A DNA stretch of 64,000 nucleotides from Euglena gracilis (GCA_039621445.1 CP154957.1:13756947-13820946); one strand, 5' to 3'; positions 1-13,950 are shown, counted from the stretch's first letter. The notes: a model not told the origin generated them from the letters alone. Made by a program: numbers and translations.

Positions 1-2676
<2,676 letters not shown>

Positions 2677-4930
2677 CTGATGGCATGGCTCCAAAAAACA
2701 GCAATGTTTCATGGACTCCACCATTCCGAATTGCTTCCCACTCAGGGGAAGAGGGATGGCGAAAACAGTTTTCTTTTGAAACCCTCTCAGTCCCTGAGTG
2801 GCTTTCGAGGGGGGGTCAATCCAGCAACTCAATCCAAAACCAAACCAACAAGTTTCAACAAGTTTCAACTCCTGACCTCCTTTTGGCGTCACTTTCAGCA
2901 ACTCCTGGCCACCCCCCTCCCACAAAGAACTCGGGAGCCAAAAACCAGTCGGTAAACACAAAAAACTAGTCAATCACCTCCCCAAGTGGTCGTACAAGCG
3001 GGAAAACAATATGAACACTGGAAAGGATATTCAAAAATTTTCCAAAGCAGTCTGGTCCCAGGTGTATTAAAAGACATCTTTTGCATTAAAAACAACTGTT
3101 GGTCAGAACACAAAATGTTGACGGGAAACACCCACCAAAACAAACAAACAAACAAACAAATCAAGCATCAAAAGCAAATTTTTGCTAAATAAAAAAACAC
3201 ATTTGTCCTTCTGCCCCCATACCACAAAATCCAATGCACATGTCGAAATTGTATTTCACCACCATTTTTCTCGTGTGGAGGGGATCGCAGGGGGTCCACG
3301 CATCGGAGAGCAAAAATTCTGAGAAGAAAAATGTGGGCTTTGGTTTGACATGCTGTGCCGAGGGGGTTGGCCGACAAGGGGGGGGGTGCGGCGTCGACTC
3401 CTTTGTCGTGCATTGAGACCGACGCAAAAAGATGGCTTCAGATGGGGACCTTGTTTTCTGGAGCCAACGTGATCCCCACTGCCCCCTTGACATGAAGAGG
3501 TGAAGAATCAAAAAAAGATGCTCAACAACTGCATGAAAAAGAAAAAAGAGGAATAACAGAGAGAGAGGGGGGCGGCACAAAATAATGGACAACACAAAAA
3601 CCAAAACAAACACAACAACCGGACACCGCAGCACACACAAACACACGGAACACACAAACGTGCAACACGCAATGCACAGCACACAGCAAAATACCCTCAC
3701 TATTTGGCCAATGTCCAGGCTTCTTCTATGCCAAAGACTGTGTTTGGGCCAACAGTTAGGGGGAGCCCAGGGGCAGGAATCGCGGCACCGACGGTGTCGT
3801 GGTCGCCCTAAAACTTTGGCCCAAAAAGCTGCTCTTGGTATGAAACTGTGTTTGGGCTAAGATTTAAGACTTTTAATGTCTCGAAATCGGCCCAACACAG
3901 TTTCAGATAATTGGGGGGGGGGGGGAGCTCGGGGACCCCAACCCCCAAATTTTCATCTGTGCAACACAGAGACTTTTAAATCAGCAGACACATCCAACTT
4001 ACAGGCAACAGATTGTGCCTCATTTTTTTTGACTAAAAGACTTGAGGTGAAGGCCACTTTTCAACTCGTTTTAAAAACATTTTTATTTGGTGTTTTAGGG
4101 GGAAAATTGTTGTTGTTGTTTTAACAGGCTCAGCTCAGCTTATGCCCTGGCCAAAAGGCAAATTCCATTTTTTTTGCAAAATATCTCGACAACAAAGCAA
4201 AGTCAAAGGAAAATTTCAAAAAAATGAAGCCCTTGGAAATGCCCCATCCTACCATGGTTTGCCCTCACCCCCCCCCCTCAAAGTCTCCCCCACCCCAAGG
4301 TGGCCCTTTTTTGGCTTGGTTTACCCCCCCTTTTCTTTCGCCGCCTTTGGCGCCTAAGGCAAAATTTGACCCCAAAGTGTCCTCCACCCCAGAGCGGCCG
4401 TTTTGGGGTCCCATTGTCCAGAGGGGGGTGAGGGTTTTCCCCCCGAACTCTTCGTGCAGCCCGAGTTACAGCCGATTCTCGGCCAAATTTGGCCCATTTC
4501 TGGGGCCATTTTGGACTGTTTTCGGGGCCAAAAAATCGATGTTTCCAAAGTATCTCGAAAATGAAGCAAAATCAAAGGATATAACCTTGAAATGCCCTCT
4601 GCAATGGTATTTTGATTTCCCACCTTGCCTGAAATGGCCAATTTACGACCCAAAACAGTGCCGCAGGCTTCCGATTCTGCTGTTTTCAGGCCGCTTCAAG
4701 TTCAAAAAATTGAAATTAGTGGCCCAGGACAGTGAGATGTCAAGCCTCTGAAGAGTTCTAAAGATGAAAATGTTCGTTTGATTCAAAGCTGGAAATCAAA
4801 AAAAAACAAAAAAAACAAAAAAAACGTTTTTTTTTTGGTTTTTTTGTGTTTTTTTATATAAAAAAACGCCAACGAGGGTTTGGGAAAATTTTTTGGGAAA
4901 AAACACAAAAATGTTCATCTTTTTTTTGCT
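2677..4930. other. No gene recognised; low-complexity and G-tract repeat
   Basis: Frames here are short and dominated by Pro or Gly from homopolymers. Visible features are an ACA-rich tract at 3590-3680, C-tract repeats around 4265-4440 that pair with G-tracts in the style of the other word-plus-G repeats, and an A/T-rich run at 4797-4865. The helicase 5' exons could extend into this stretch, but I cannot point to one. Confidence 0.45.
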
Positions 4931-4941
4931 CTCATTTGCAG

Positions 4942-5974
4942 ACATTTTCTCATGCCTGGTCGTCATGAGGACATCGTTTGGAGGTGTTTTTCGAAATACA
5001 AACAAGATGGGAAGTCCTATTATGTTGGTACTTGCAGAGGCCGCAACCAAGTCGTGCCAGGTGTGCTTTGGACATTTTCAGATTTTTACCTCATATCTCT
5101 TGAAGGCGTGACAGACCGTTTGAGGGCACATGCAAATGCATGCGAAAAGCTCCAAGAAATGAATTTGTGGGAGGCTCCATCTGACGACCCAAAAGCAAAG
5201 AAGCCAAGGTGCAGATGGTGTTGACGTTTGGAGCAGCCAACAATCCGGTGTCCTAATATTTTTTGCAATGTCTCCCCATTTCTTTTGCCACAGGTTGACA
5301 AATTCGAAAAGCAAGTTGGTCGGTTTGTGTGCCACAAATTCGGCTTTCTCTGTGGTGGAAAACAAACAATTCAAGGCCATGATGGAAATGGCACGCCCCG
5401 GGATTCACATTCCCGGGAGGCGTCAAGTTGGTGGGAGAATTTTGAACGAGGACTTCGACGAAGAGTGGCAGAAATTCGCTGCTGGAAAGAGAGGGCAATA
5501 TTCTACGCTCGCTATAGATGGATGGTCCAATTTGAACAACAGTCCAATTTTGGGAATTTTATTGGATGACCATCTCATGGAGACCATAAACACCACTGGA
5601 AAACCCCACACTGGTGCGAGGGGCCGAGGTGATGGAAAATGCCATGGCGGCAGGTGGTCGAGAAGGTGGGGGCCGTGGTGGTGGGGATCGTGACGGATAA
5701 CGCCAGCAATATGGAAAATATGAGGAGTAGGATTGGTGGCGTCTTGGTCTTCACTTATGGCTGTCAAGCACACATCCTTAATTTGTGTGCTCATGACTTG
5801 CTATTGGATGAGGGACGGTCCACAATTTCTAAGAAGGTGCTTGACGTTCTCTCAACTGGCCCTGTCAAAATGTCACGAGGGGGCGGGGAGTTTGGAAACC
5901 AAAAAGTCATCTCACGTTGGCTGCCAGATGTTCACAATTTTTCACTGCACATGGGAATTTTTCCCTACGTATGA
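4942..5974 (+). pseudogene. hAT-type transposase remnant (BED finger plus DUF659-like)
   Basis: Decayed DNA transposase. Around 4952-5150 the translation shows a BED-finger pattern: DIVWRCFSKYKQDGKSYYVG, then RLRAHANACEKL with the distal His and Cys. After a probable intron ending in cacag at about 5293, the next segment (to about 5650) carries RPGIHIPGRRQVGG and LAIDGWSNLNNSPILG, typical of the DUF659 domain of hAT transposases. A third frame (5640-5880) carries VGIVTDNASNM and TYGCQAHILNLCAHDLL, the hAT catalytic-core signature. Frame changes between segments and loss of the C-terminal dimerisation region show it is broken. No flanking terminal repeats or 8-bp duplication were identified. 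Confidence 0.75.
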
Positions 5975-6665
5975 GATTTTTTCCCTAAAAAGGGGGATGC
6001 CCACAAATGGTTGAGGGGGGAGGGTTGCAAGGTCTTTCATGAAGGGGCAGTGCTAGTGTGCAAGGTTTCGCAACGTTCATTCCCTTCTTGCCGCTCTCAA
6101 AGAGATGTGAGTCCCCAAACCACCAACCCCTTGCACAACACGACGTACAGGGAAGCATGGTGCTGTGGTGCAGGATGGTCATTTTTGGGGATGGGCACGC
6201 CGTGGCGAGGGGTCCACCGAGGGGTTCGGTAAGCCCGTAAGCGGGGGGTCCAGATTCCCAAAGTTCTCTGCCTGATCTCCGAGGAGCCAACGCCCTCCAT
6301 TAAATTTTTCCACAATGGGTCATGTCTATGGGCAAAGGAGGACGAAATTGGGTGTAGAAAAGGTTGGCAAACTAACCTTCCTCTACCGCTCTCTGAACGC
6401 CGACCAATCTCACCTCAGTGATGGTGAAGACGAGTAGCTGTTGCGCCTTGTTTCCGCTTCATCCAAGACTGAGTGGTCTTTAAAAATGGGAGTTCTTGAT
6501 TTGCTTTGCCTCTTGTTTCTCAAAAGTTGGCCGGCGATGAAGGAACCTCAGGTGGGGGGGGGCAAATAATGTGTTTTCTATACAAAAAAACGTGGGTATA
6601 ACCCGTCTTACGCCCTGTAATCGGGTTAACCCACGTTTTTTCTGTAACCGTGTTCTATATCAAGA

Positions 6666-6788
6666 AAGACCCCCCCTCCACCGGCTTTGTCCTGAGTCCG
6701 GGGGAGGGGGTCACCGGCTTTGTCCGAAGGACAAAGCCGGTGACCCCCTCCCCCGGACTCAGGACAAAGCCGGTGGAGGGGGGGTCTT
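6666..6788. repeat. Perfect 60-bp inverted repeat with 3-nt centre
   Basis: Arms 6666-6725 and 6729-6788 are exact reverse complements around GAA. Each arm holds two copies of a block containing CACCGGCTTTGTCC next to C/G runs. The same block recurs in the terminal repeats of the adjacent element (6790-6843, 7833-7886) and at 7755-7830. It would form a very stable hairpin in single-stranded DNA or RNA. Confidence 0.9.
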
Positions 6789-6789
6789 G

Positions 6790-7886
6790 CTTTAAGTCGG
6801 TGACCCCCCCCGCCGGACTCAGGACAAAGCCGGTGACCCCCTAATGAGGAAAATTATGTTTTTGTTGCGTGTGCCCTGTTTCCCACAACCAAGATGATGC
6901 CGGCACAGGCCGTTGTCGTTGCTGAGGCTGGCTTGGGACCCACGCCAACCCCAACTGCATTTTTGGCGAAATTAAAAGACTTCACGGAATCCTCTCCAAA
7001 GGAGGAATCTGCGGACACAGTCCTTTTTGGGGACATTTTCTCACAATCTGTGCCTCGGCCTGATGGTAGCGCCAAAAACCAGAAAGGAGGTTATGTAGCT
7101 CTTGTCAATTTCCAGAAAATTTGTGAGGTGAGAGGCTACAAAACCGATGACTTGGACGAGTACATGTGCGCTTTTGCGAAGCATGTCCTCTCGGTGCATG
7201 CCATGTTCGACACGGAAGCTTCGACACGGGAGGCGGTCTTTGCTGCGCCGCCGGCACCGGAGGGAGCTGCCACCTCGGTCGTCATGGATAACCTTCCTAA
7301 CCCCTTCCCGGTCCTGAAGACAGAAACCACTGAGGAGCGCATGCAAGGAAAGCCTTGTGCTCGGTGTTTTCTGCCTTTGGGCAAGCGAGGCTTGCTTCGC
7401 CCAATGGATTGCGATTTGTGCCACGAATTTTGGCACCTTGACTGTGCTGGCCGCACCATGCCCCCTCCCCGCAACAGTTGGTGTTGTCCTCGGTGTGATG
7501 GCAGGGAGATGCCTCCCATGCCCGCTCGTGTTCTGAACGCGAAGTGCAAGCACTGAGGATTACACCAACTGTCTGCCTCCGTTTTTTTGTCCTGGAACAA
7601 TCCATTGGCATGACGTTTGCCTGCACCAGGTTTTTTCGGTGGCAGCTCCCATCCTCCCTGTGCTGTGACGGCTTCTTGCTCTCTTGACAACCATCCAAAT
7701 GCTGTGTCGGTGTCCCAAATGTGGTTGCAACCATATTCATTTCGGCTGGTTTAAAATTTGGGGGGGGTCCACCGGACTCAAGACAAAGCCGGTGGACCCC
7801 CTCCACCGGCTTTGTCACCCCTGAGTCCATCGTAGGGGGTCACCGGCTTTGTCCTGAGTCCGGCGGGGGGGGTCACCGACTTAAAG
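6790..7886 (+). mobile_element. TIR element carrying a PHD-finger ORF
   Basis: Bounded by 54-bp perfect inverted repeats (6790-6843 and 7833-7886) beginning CTTTAAGTCGGTGACC and including an eight-base C/G run on each side. The interior is dominated by one intact ORF for a PHD-finger protein. No transposase motif is recognised, so either that ORF is an unusual mobility protein or the element is non-autonomous with captured cargo. The right end abuts the next TIR element (starts 7887) with no spacer. I could not find a target-site duplication. Confidence 0.65.
6894..7556 (+). CDS. PHD-finger protein
   Basis: Intact 220-residue ORF, ATG at 6894, stop at 7554. The N-terminal part (to about residue 150) has no recognised fold. 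Near residues 153-200 the Cys/His spacing is that of a PHD finger (C4HC3): CARC, then MDCDLCHEFWHLDC, then WCCPRC. PHD fingers usually bind histone H3 tails and act in chromatin; that is family knowledge and not shown here. It is the only ORF inside the element bounded by 54-bp TIRs, so a role in transposition or targeting is possible. A captured host gene is the alternative. No intron is needed. Confidence 0.75.
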   Translation: MMPAQAVVVAEAGLGPTPTPTAFLAKLKDFTESSPKEESADTVLFGDIFSQSVPRPDGSAKNQKGGYVALVNFQKICEVRGYKTDDLDEYMCAFAKHVLSVHAMFDTEASTREAVFAAPPAPEGAATSVVMDNLPNPFPVLKTETTEERMQGKPCARCFLPLGKRGLLRPMDCDLCHEFWHLDCAGRTMPPPRNSWCCPRCDGREMPPMPARVLNAKCKH

Positions 7887-7983
7887 AGGCCCGGCGCCTG
7901 CCCTGTAATTCCGGGATGTGCTTCATGCCATGGTTTCGGGCACTTTCGGGACGTTTTTTTTTGCCCAAAATTTCCAAAAAAAA

Positions 7984-8140
7984 TGCTGAACCCGATTTCA
8001 TGCCCTGTAATTTGTGTTCACCCTAAACACGCTTATTAGGGCATGAAATCGGGTTCAGGAATTGTCGCCCTGTAATTCGTGTTCACCCTGAACACGATTA
8101 TCAGGGCATGAAATCGGGTTCAGGAATTATTGCCCTGTAA
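7984..8140. repeat. Two tandem palindromic repeats (left subterminal)
   Basis: Two copies of a unit reading GAACCCGATTTCATGCCCTG, then about 25 nt, then the reverse complement CAGGGCATGAAATCGGGTTC. Each can fold into a stem of about 20-25 bp. A third copy lies near the opposite end of the element (9408-9480), where G-to-A changes weaken one arm. Confidence 0.85.
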
Positions 8141-8656
8141 TTCGTGTTCACTCGGAAAACGAGATATGGCGCCCGGTCCCCCCCCCAAAGTCCCCCACAA
8201 ATTCTTGGCCTCACTGTCCCTCAGTCTTTTTGTACTGGCAAAGAAAGCCGCAAACACAATGGACAGAATGTTGCCACAACCCCCAAAAGTTGCTGGATTT
8301 TTGGCCACAATCAAGCAGGGTTGGGACAAAAAAAAGAACCCTGCCGTTGACCCTCTGCACGGTAGCCTTCTGACGGAGGCTACCAAATAGAAAGCATCCG
8401 GGACGGAAGGGACGGAGCAAGCCGCACTCACACACCTCCTTGAATTTGAGGAAGTGTGTGGTGTGCTTGGCGCCATCTACGACGAACTGGACACTTTCCT
8501 TTGTGCTTGGGCAGCTTGGGTGATTGATCCTCCACTATTGTTCGATGGGCAAGCAGTCATCAAACAATGTGAGGACTAACGCCGGGCACGGCGTGGCCAA
8601 AAATCCAGATTCCGACAACTGAAAGCATCCACGTTCAGGGGATACCAGTGCCAGAC

Positions 8657-9001
8657 GGTAGACTGGGGGGGGGGTAGTGGGTAGTCGGCCGACTAGTCGG
8701 CCGACTACCCACTCTAATGTGCTAACGGGTCAAAACCGCCGACTTTTAAGCCCCCCCCCCCCGGAAAAAAATTGTCCAAATCACCTCAATGCCAGTCAAA
8801 ACCCACCCAAATGGCTCCAGAACCCCCCAATCGGGGGTGAATATGCAAAAAAAAAATGGGGGAAAATGTCCATTTTGTGCCACTTTTGACAAAAGAACAC
8901 CTCTCCCCATCGGAATTTCAATATAATGGCAAAATTTGCACAAAAAGGTCTTATCCCTCCAAGTCTATTGCCAACATAGAAGGGATTTTGTTATTTGAGG
9001 G
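8657..9001. repeat. Dispersed repeat copy 1 (inverted relative to 11517-12113)
   Basis: Starts with GGTAGACT plus a G-run and a palindrome built from GTAGTCGGCCGACTA, then a 240-bp segment (8761-9001) reappearing in reverse complement at 11517-11760 with small differences. The outer GGTAGACT end reappears inverted at 12107-12114. It is inserted within the 7887-9540 element. No coding content. Confidence 0.75.
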
Positions 9002-9411
9002 GGCCCGATCCGACAACTTGCCCAGCGGCTGCTTTTGAGCGGCAACAAACACTAGTCGGTTTGGCGCCTGCTGGGGTGCATGGGAATTGGCTCTTCCGGT
9101 CGTCCCGGCATACGGCTGGGAGCTTGCTCAGCCCGCCTGCGACGGATGAGACGTTCCGTGGGCTTGCCGCCTGGGTGTCGGGTATCGTCAAACGCCGCCT
9201 GACGTTCAAGGACGTTGCACGGCGCGCGGCGATGACCCGGCTAGCAAACGCGCCGGACATCAGCGCGGCAGATGTTGCACAGTACTTCAAGGTGCACAGA
9301 AACACCGTGCAAGTCAACCACCGGATGTCCCGCAGCACCACTCCAGGCGGCTACCATCCTCTCAGGCGGCGTGAAAGCGCAACCCAACCCAAAATTTTCA
9401 AAAAATGCTGA
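8995..9411 (+). CDS. Hypothetical ORF with helix-turn-helix-like segment
   Basis: Open frame lying inside the 7887-9540 TIR element; its first residues belong to the nested repeat, so the true start is unclear. The segment DISAADVAQYFKVHRNTV has the spacing of a DNA-binding helix-turn-helix. A preceding Arg-rich stretch (VKRRLTFKDVARRAAMTR) also loosely recalls the C-terminal half of tyrosine recombinases, but I cannot locate the Arg-His-Arg-Tyr set. It may be the 3' end of a decayed mobility gene. Confidence 0.3.
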   Translation: MRGPDPTTCPAAAFERQQTLVGLAPAGVHGNWLFRSSRHTAGSLLSPPATDETFRGLAAWVSGIVKRRLTFKDVARRAAMTRLANAPDISAADVAQYFKVHRNTVQVNHRMSRSTTPGGYHPLRRRESATQPKIFKKC

Positions 9412-10019
9412 ACCCGATTTCATGCCCTGTAATTCGTGTTCACCCTGAACACAATTATCAGGGCATGAAATTGGGTTCAGGAATTATCGCCCTGTAATTC
9501 GTGTTTCACAACCCCAAACTACAGGGCAGGCGCCGGGCCTATGAGCACAATTACAAAGAAAAATGCATTTTTCAAAAAGTCCACTTTTTATGGCGTTTTT
9601 TTTCAATTTTTTTTAAAAAAAACATGTTTTTTGCCAGCACTGCACCCAACAAAGAATTTGGCCGGGCACTGTGAGCCAAGTCCCTGGTTCAAAAGAATTT
9701 ATTTTCTTCCCAAAAGAAAATAGACATATGTTCGGTTGTTGTTGTTGTTGTTGTTTGGATTCTTTCCTTCCTTATCAGAAAAAATATTTGAACACTGCCA
9801 AAGGGATATTTTAGTTAAGGCAGTGTGAGGGACAGGCCTAGGGGGAAGTGTGCCCGAAGATTTTTTTTGTTTACGATTCTTTTATGCGCTCCAGATTCCT
9901 TTTGCATACAACACAAATTCGGACTCAACAAGGCACAACAATTCCCTCACAGTTTTTGTGGGGCGTTTCTTACTCCCTTCCACCACCGGGGGGGGGGGGG
10001 CTGGCCCCGCGATAAGACT

Positions 10020-10112
10020 CACCCAGTGGGTGCGTCAGTCCAGCGGACAGAGGGCCGGCTTCGATCGGTACCATCCGCTAGACGCGCGGGTTCGAATCCC
10101 GGTGTAAGGTTC
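10020..10112 (+). tRNA. tRNA-like sequence (possible SINE head or tRNA relic)
   Basis: The stretch around 10089 reads GCGGGTTCGAATCCCGGT, a consensus Pol III B box in a T-arm context. Upstream GTCCAGCGGACAGAGGGCC resembles a D-arm and A box imperfectly, and a GCCGG stem can form around position 10055. I cannot draw a complete cloverleaf. The following 330 bp (10113-10440) are unusually GC-balanced and free of homopolymers, as a SINE body could be. A tRNA pseudogene is equally possible. Confidence 0.35.
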
Positions 10113-10469
10113 GAACCAACCACGGCATGGCAGCGCTGCCGGGTGGGGTTAAGAATGGCCGTGGTACCACGGGAAGTTCCGATGGCGCTGCACGGTGGAA
10201 CGCTCGGTACCAGCGTTTCGACGGGGTGAGGGCTCGATCGTAGGTTCAACCTGGCTGTCACCAGGTTGGACCCGTGGAGCCTTGACCTTGCCCGGATGTT
10301 GCAACTCACCGGCCTGACAGCCTTGGCGACCCGGCAAGAGTCACTCACCCATTCGGAAGGATGGAGCTGAACAAACCTCCCCCGAAAGGGAGAAGGGATC
10401 AGACCTGACCTGGTGCCTCCTCATCGGAAGTGGACTATTGGAAAGCATTGGGACCAAGGTGCGGCGCAA

Positions 10470-11112
10470 GGCGGTAGACTGGGGGGGGGGGTAGTGGGTA
10501 GTCGGCCGACTAGTCGGCCGACTACTATGACCGTCTGATAGTTTTCCCCGGTCGAAAGTTTTCCCCCCCCACTTTTTTGGCCAAAAACAGAAAATAGCGA
10601 CCCGTATGAAAGTTTTCCCCCCAAAAAAATCGAGTCCCAGGAAAGCGTGGATCACTGCAAGGAGGGGAACATGAAGCCAAGGGGAGACCATTTTTAGCAG
10701 GGTCACTTGCGACGAGGGCGCAAATTGTTGAGTTGGGCATGGAGCTGGGCTGCAAGCTCAGCATCCAAACGCTCAGCTATGGCATCAACAGCCTCGGCCG
10801 GAGCGTCGTCATGACGCTCAGTGTCCAGGCCATCATCTACATCAAGCTCGTCCCCCTCTCCCTCCCCAGCGGGTTGGTTAGATGACGGGAGGCCAAACCG
10901 GTCGAAAGTTTCCCCCCCCCTAGTTTTCGACTCCGTGGGGGGGGGAAACTATCAGAAGGTTATAGTACCCAATTGGTCCGCCGACTAGGCCTAGTCGGTA
11001 GCTAGTCGGCGAGACAAGGTGGGGGGGGGGGGTAGTGGGTAGTCGTCAACTAGTCGGCCGACTACCCACTCTAATGTACTAACGGGTCCAAATCGCCGAC
11101 TTTTAAGCCCCC
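10470..11112. repeat. Nested palindromic repeats around TAGTCGGCCGACTA
   Basis: At 10470-10530 and 11025-11110 the same unit occurs: a G-run, GTAGTGGGTAGTCGGCC, then its near-complement. Between them 10536-10966 is flanked by the inverted words CTGATAGTTTTCCCC and GGGGAAACTATCAG, suggesting a smaller element nested inside. No coding potential. Confidence 0.6.
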
Positions 11113-11516
11113 CCCCCCATGAAGAAAATCCAATGCAAACTAGTCGGTGGCTAGTCGGCGGTCATAAAAATGGTCTGTGGCGGGCCCAAATCACCCGGAA
11201 ATGGTCCGGATGGGTCCAAATAAGTGTCTTACGCCTAAATAAACACCCCCAGATGGAAATATTTGGTCAGTGGGGGGTCGGTGGGCCCTTGATGGGGGTC
11301 CGGAGGGGTAAAAAACCAATGATGAAACAGGGATTACATGAAAATCCTTTAGAAATGCAAGCATTCTGCATCACGAGAGGCAGAAAACTCCCCCCTCCAC
11401 CCCAATCCGAGCCTCAAATAAGAAAATCCTTTCTGTGTTGGCAACATACTCGGGGGCTAAGTCGTTTTTGTGGCTCACTTTGGCATAGGCGGGGGGGGCT
11501 CCCCCCCCGCACCCCC

Positions 11517-12113
11517 CCCCTCAAATAACAAAATCCCTTCTATGTTGGCAATAGACTTGGAGGGATAAGACCTTTTTTTGTGCAAATTTTGACTTATATT
11601 GAAAATTCAATGGGGAGAGGTGTACTTTTGTCAAAAGTGGCCCAAAATGGACATTTCCCCCCAATTTTTTTGCATATTCACCCCCGATTGGGGGGTTCTG
11701 GAGCCATTTGGGTGGGTTTTGACTGGTGTTGAGGTGATTTAGACAAAAAAAATTCCCATTTACCACCCCCCCCCCCTTCATTGTCCCGCCGACCTGCCCC
11801 CGGGAGGCCCGACCGGACAATAAAGGGGGGGGGACAATAAAGGGGTACCAAAGGAATTTCATTGGCCGGGCCAAAAAAACCCCCCGTCTGCCGGGGCCCA
11901 GGGACAATAAAGGGGGGGGGACAATAAAGGGGGGGGGTGGTAGTACAAAAGAGTGGGTAGTCGGCCGACTAGTCGGCCGACTACCCAATTGGTCCGCCGA
12001 CTAGTCGCCCGACTACCCAATTGGTCCGCCGACTAGTCGGCCGACCAAATGGGTAGTCGGCCGACTAGTCGGCCGACTACCCACTACCCCCCCCCCCCCA
12101 GTCTACCGTTTGG
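11517..12113. repeat. Dispersed repeat copy 2, opposite orientation
   Basis: 11517-11760 is the reverse complement of 8761-9001; 11950-12113 is an expanded array of the palindrome built on TAGTCGGCCGACTA ending in the inverted GGTAGACT terminus. Between them a 180-bp G-tract miniature element (11764-11943) has inserted. With copy 1 it forms a 3.4-kb inverted pair. Confidence 0.7.
11764..11943. mobile_element. G-tract miniature element, ACAATA family, copy 1
   Basis: Begins with a C-run and ATTGTCCC, ends with GGGACAATAAAGGGGGG, with an internal GGTACCAAAGGAATTTCATT. It is flanked on both sides by TAC (11761-11763 and 11944-11946), consistent with a 3-bp (or TA) target duplication. Further copies lie at about 13955-14135 and 40594-40767. 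Confidence 0.7.
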
Positions 12114-13950
12114 CACTCCAAGGTGCTCATCTCACTACCGACAAGGCAGCAGGGGGGGCATCCCCCACAGCAGTGTGGCAAGGAGTTGTACTTCCAGGCT
12201 GCAGCAAAACAGGGAGAAGAGCCCCTGCAAGCCATAAGGTGGGCTGGGGTGAGTAGCCTGCGGCTGCCGCAGGTGAACGCCTAGGTGTACATGGTCTAAC
12301 CTACCAGGACCAACCCATCTTCGGTGACCACCCCCTGGCATTGGAAAGTGAGCAAAATGTTGCAATTCTGGAAATGCAAAACAAAAGAATGAAGGAGCAA
12401 AACATTCCATTCCAAAATCATTGTTTGTATGTTCCCTCACCCACTGCAAGCACAGGTGTGTCTGACCAAGGTGTGCAAGTTGCCTTGTGTGTGCTTTGCC
12501 TTCTGAATCAAGGCCATACTTCAAAAGGGTCTTATTTGTGGTTTTCTTTGGATTCAAGGGCAGAAAAAGCCATTTTCAGTTGCAAAGTTTTGGATCTTAC
12601 GTCGGTGTGCCAACCCAGTCACTCACAGGGGGCGAAAAGCCGGGCCTCCGGCCCTAAGCCCTCCGGAGGCTCCTTTTTTTAAAAAAAATCCCTGGGGCTG
12701 GGTGGTGACCGTAGGTGGGGGGGGGGGAGTGAAGAAGGAGGCCCAGTCGGTCGGGCACTCCATTACACAGGCAGTTCATTTCATTTTTCCGTATCCGGTT
12801 CCAATTTCGTCGTCCTTTTCCGAAACCCCCCACCGACATGGTTAGCAGAGGTTTGCTGCTGGGCTGTGCCCAGCAGAATCTTTTTGAAATTTGTGGTTTC
12901 TTTGGAATCTGTGCACCAGTTTGTGCTTTAAATTGCGGGTGACTGTTTTCAGCTGGTATTTTTTGCAAATGGAATGGAATCAATCTGTGAGCAAGGCTTT
13001 GGGGGAATGGACACTGAAACGGCCCAGATTTTTGCAATTCCCAGTGGTTGGAGAACGGGCCAGGTTGAGTGTCAGCCGTGAGCCAAGCTCAACACTCCAG
13101 GTTGTTGTCGTGTGTGATTTTTTTTCTATGGCTTGTGGTTTTTGTCAGTGTCTTATTTTCAGCAATTTTTTTCCAAAGCAGGCTGTGCTTTTTGAATGAA
13201 CTGAGGATTTTGAACTGGAAGGTAATTTTTCTGGCAGAAGGTTTCATTTTCAGTTCAAAGTTTTGGCTGTGGGAAAGTCAAGTTTACGTTTTCTTCAACA
13301 GTGATTCGAGTGTTTTTTTTGCTTTTTGGTTGTGGATTTTTCGGATCAACCTCAGAATGCTTGAAGCATGTCATTTTTGAGAAATTTACACCGTTTTCTC
13401 TGGGGTGCAGAGACCCTTTTACTTGTGCTCAAGCAGCCAGAAAAACAGTTTCAAAAGTTTTTTGTTTGCTGGTCCCAGTTAAACTGTGATCGGGGTGAGT
13501 TCACTGCAGGTATGGCAGGTGCTCAATCCGCAGATTGGGACATCATTTCAGAGGGTTTGTATGCTGGTTATATCACAGGGCTTTGGTGCCCACGTGGCCG
13601 TTTTTTATTTGGCCCACGATCAGGGCCTGTGGACGGAGGAGGGTCCGCCCCTCCCCCCCCCCCCCGAGTTCGAATATTCCATGAAAATTGCAGTTCTCAA
13701 AATACAAACCGCATCCACCCTCCTCCCCCCCTATTTGGCTAATGGCCGGGCTCCTTTGGACCCTTTGGATTTTTTCGGCCGCAATCCACCCCGAAATTGA
13801 TTTTTTGGCAATTTTTTGAGGCCGACCAACATCAAAAATGCCATTTTTGAACAAATTTGCCAAAAACTGCCAATTTCGGGGGGTTTCGGGGTCATTTTCG
13901 GGGGTCGGATTTTCACCAACAATTTCGGTTCCTATAAACCCCCCCCACTT
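12114..13950. other. No gene recognised
   Basis: Both strands were read. Frames of 60-140 codons occur but show no domain and often run through T-rich or C-rich tracts. Small features are a 17-bp palindrome at 12257-12273 (CCTGCGGC T GCCGCAGG) and a GC-rich hairpin followed by a T-run at 12650-12680. Confidence 0.45.

Larger units (their letters stand above)
7887..9540. mobile_element. TIR element with hairpin subterminal repeats
   Basis: Ends are 21-bp perfect inverted repeats: 7887-7907 (AGGCCCGGCGCCTGCCCTGT and one more base) and 9520-9540. Inside each end are about 75-bp palindromic repeats: 7984-8060 and 8067-8140 on the left, 9408-9480 on the right. The interior holds short ORFs of uncertain nature and a nested copy (8657-9001) of another repeat. 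No DDE transposase is visible. No duplication of flanking bases is apparent. Confidence 0.6.

Noticed and set aside
12890-13490. Plus-strand frames rich in Phe/Val as a membrane protein gene
   Set aside because: T-rich DNA gives hydrophobic translations in all three frames; no start context, signal or domain supports one.
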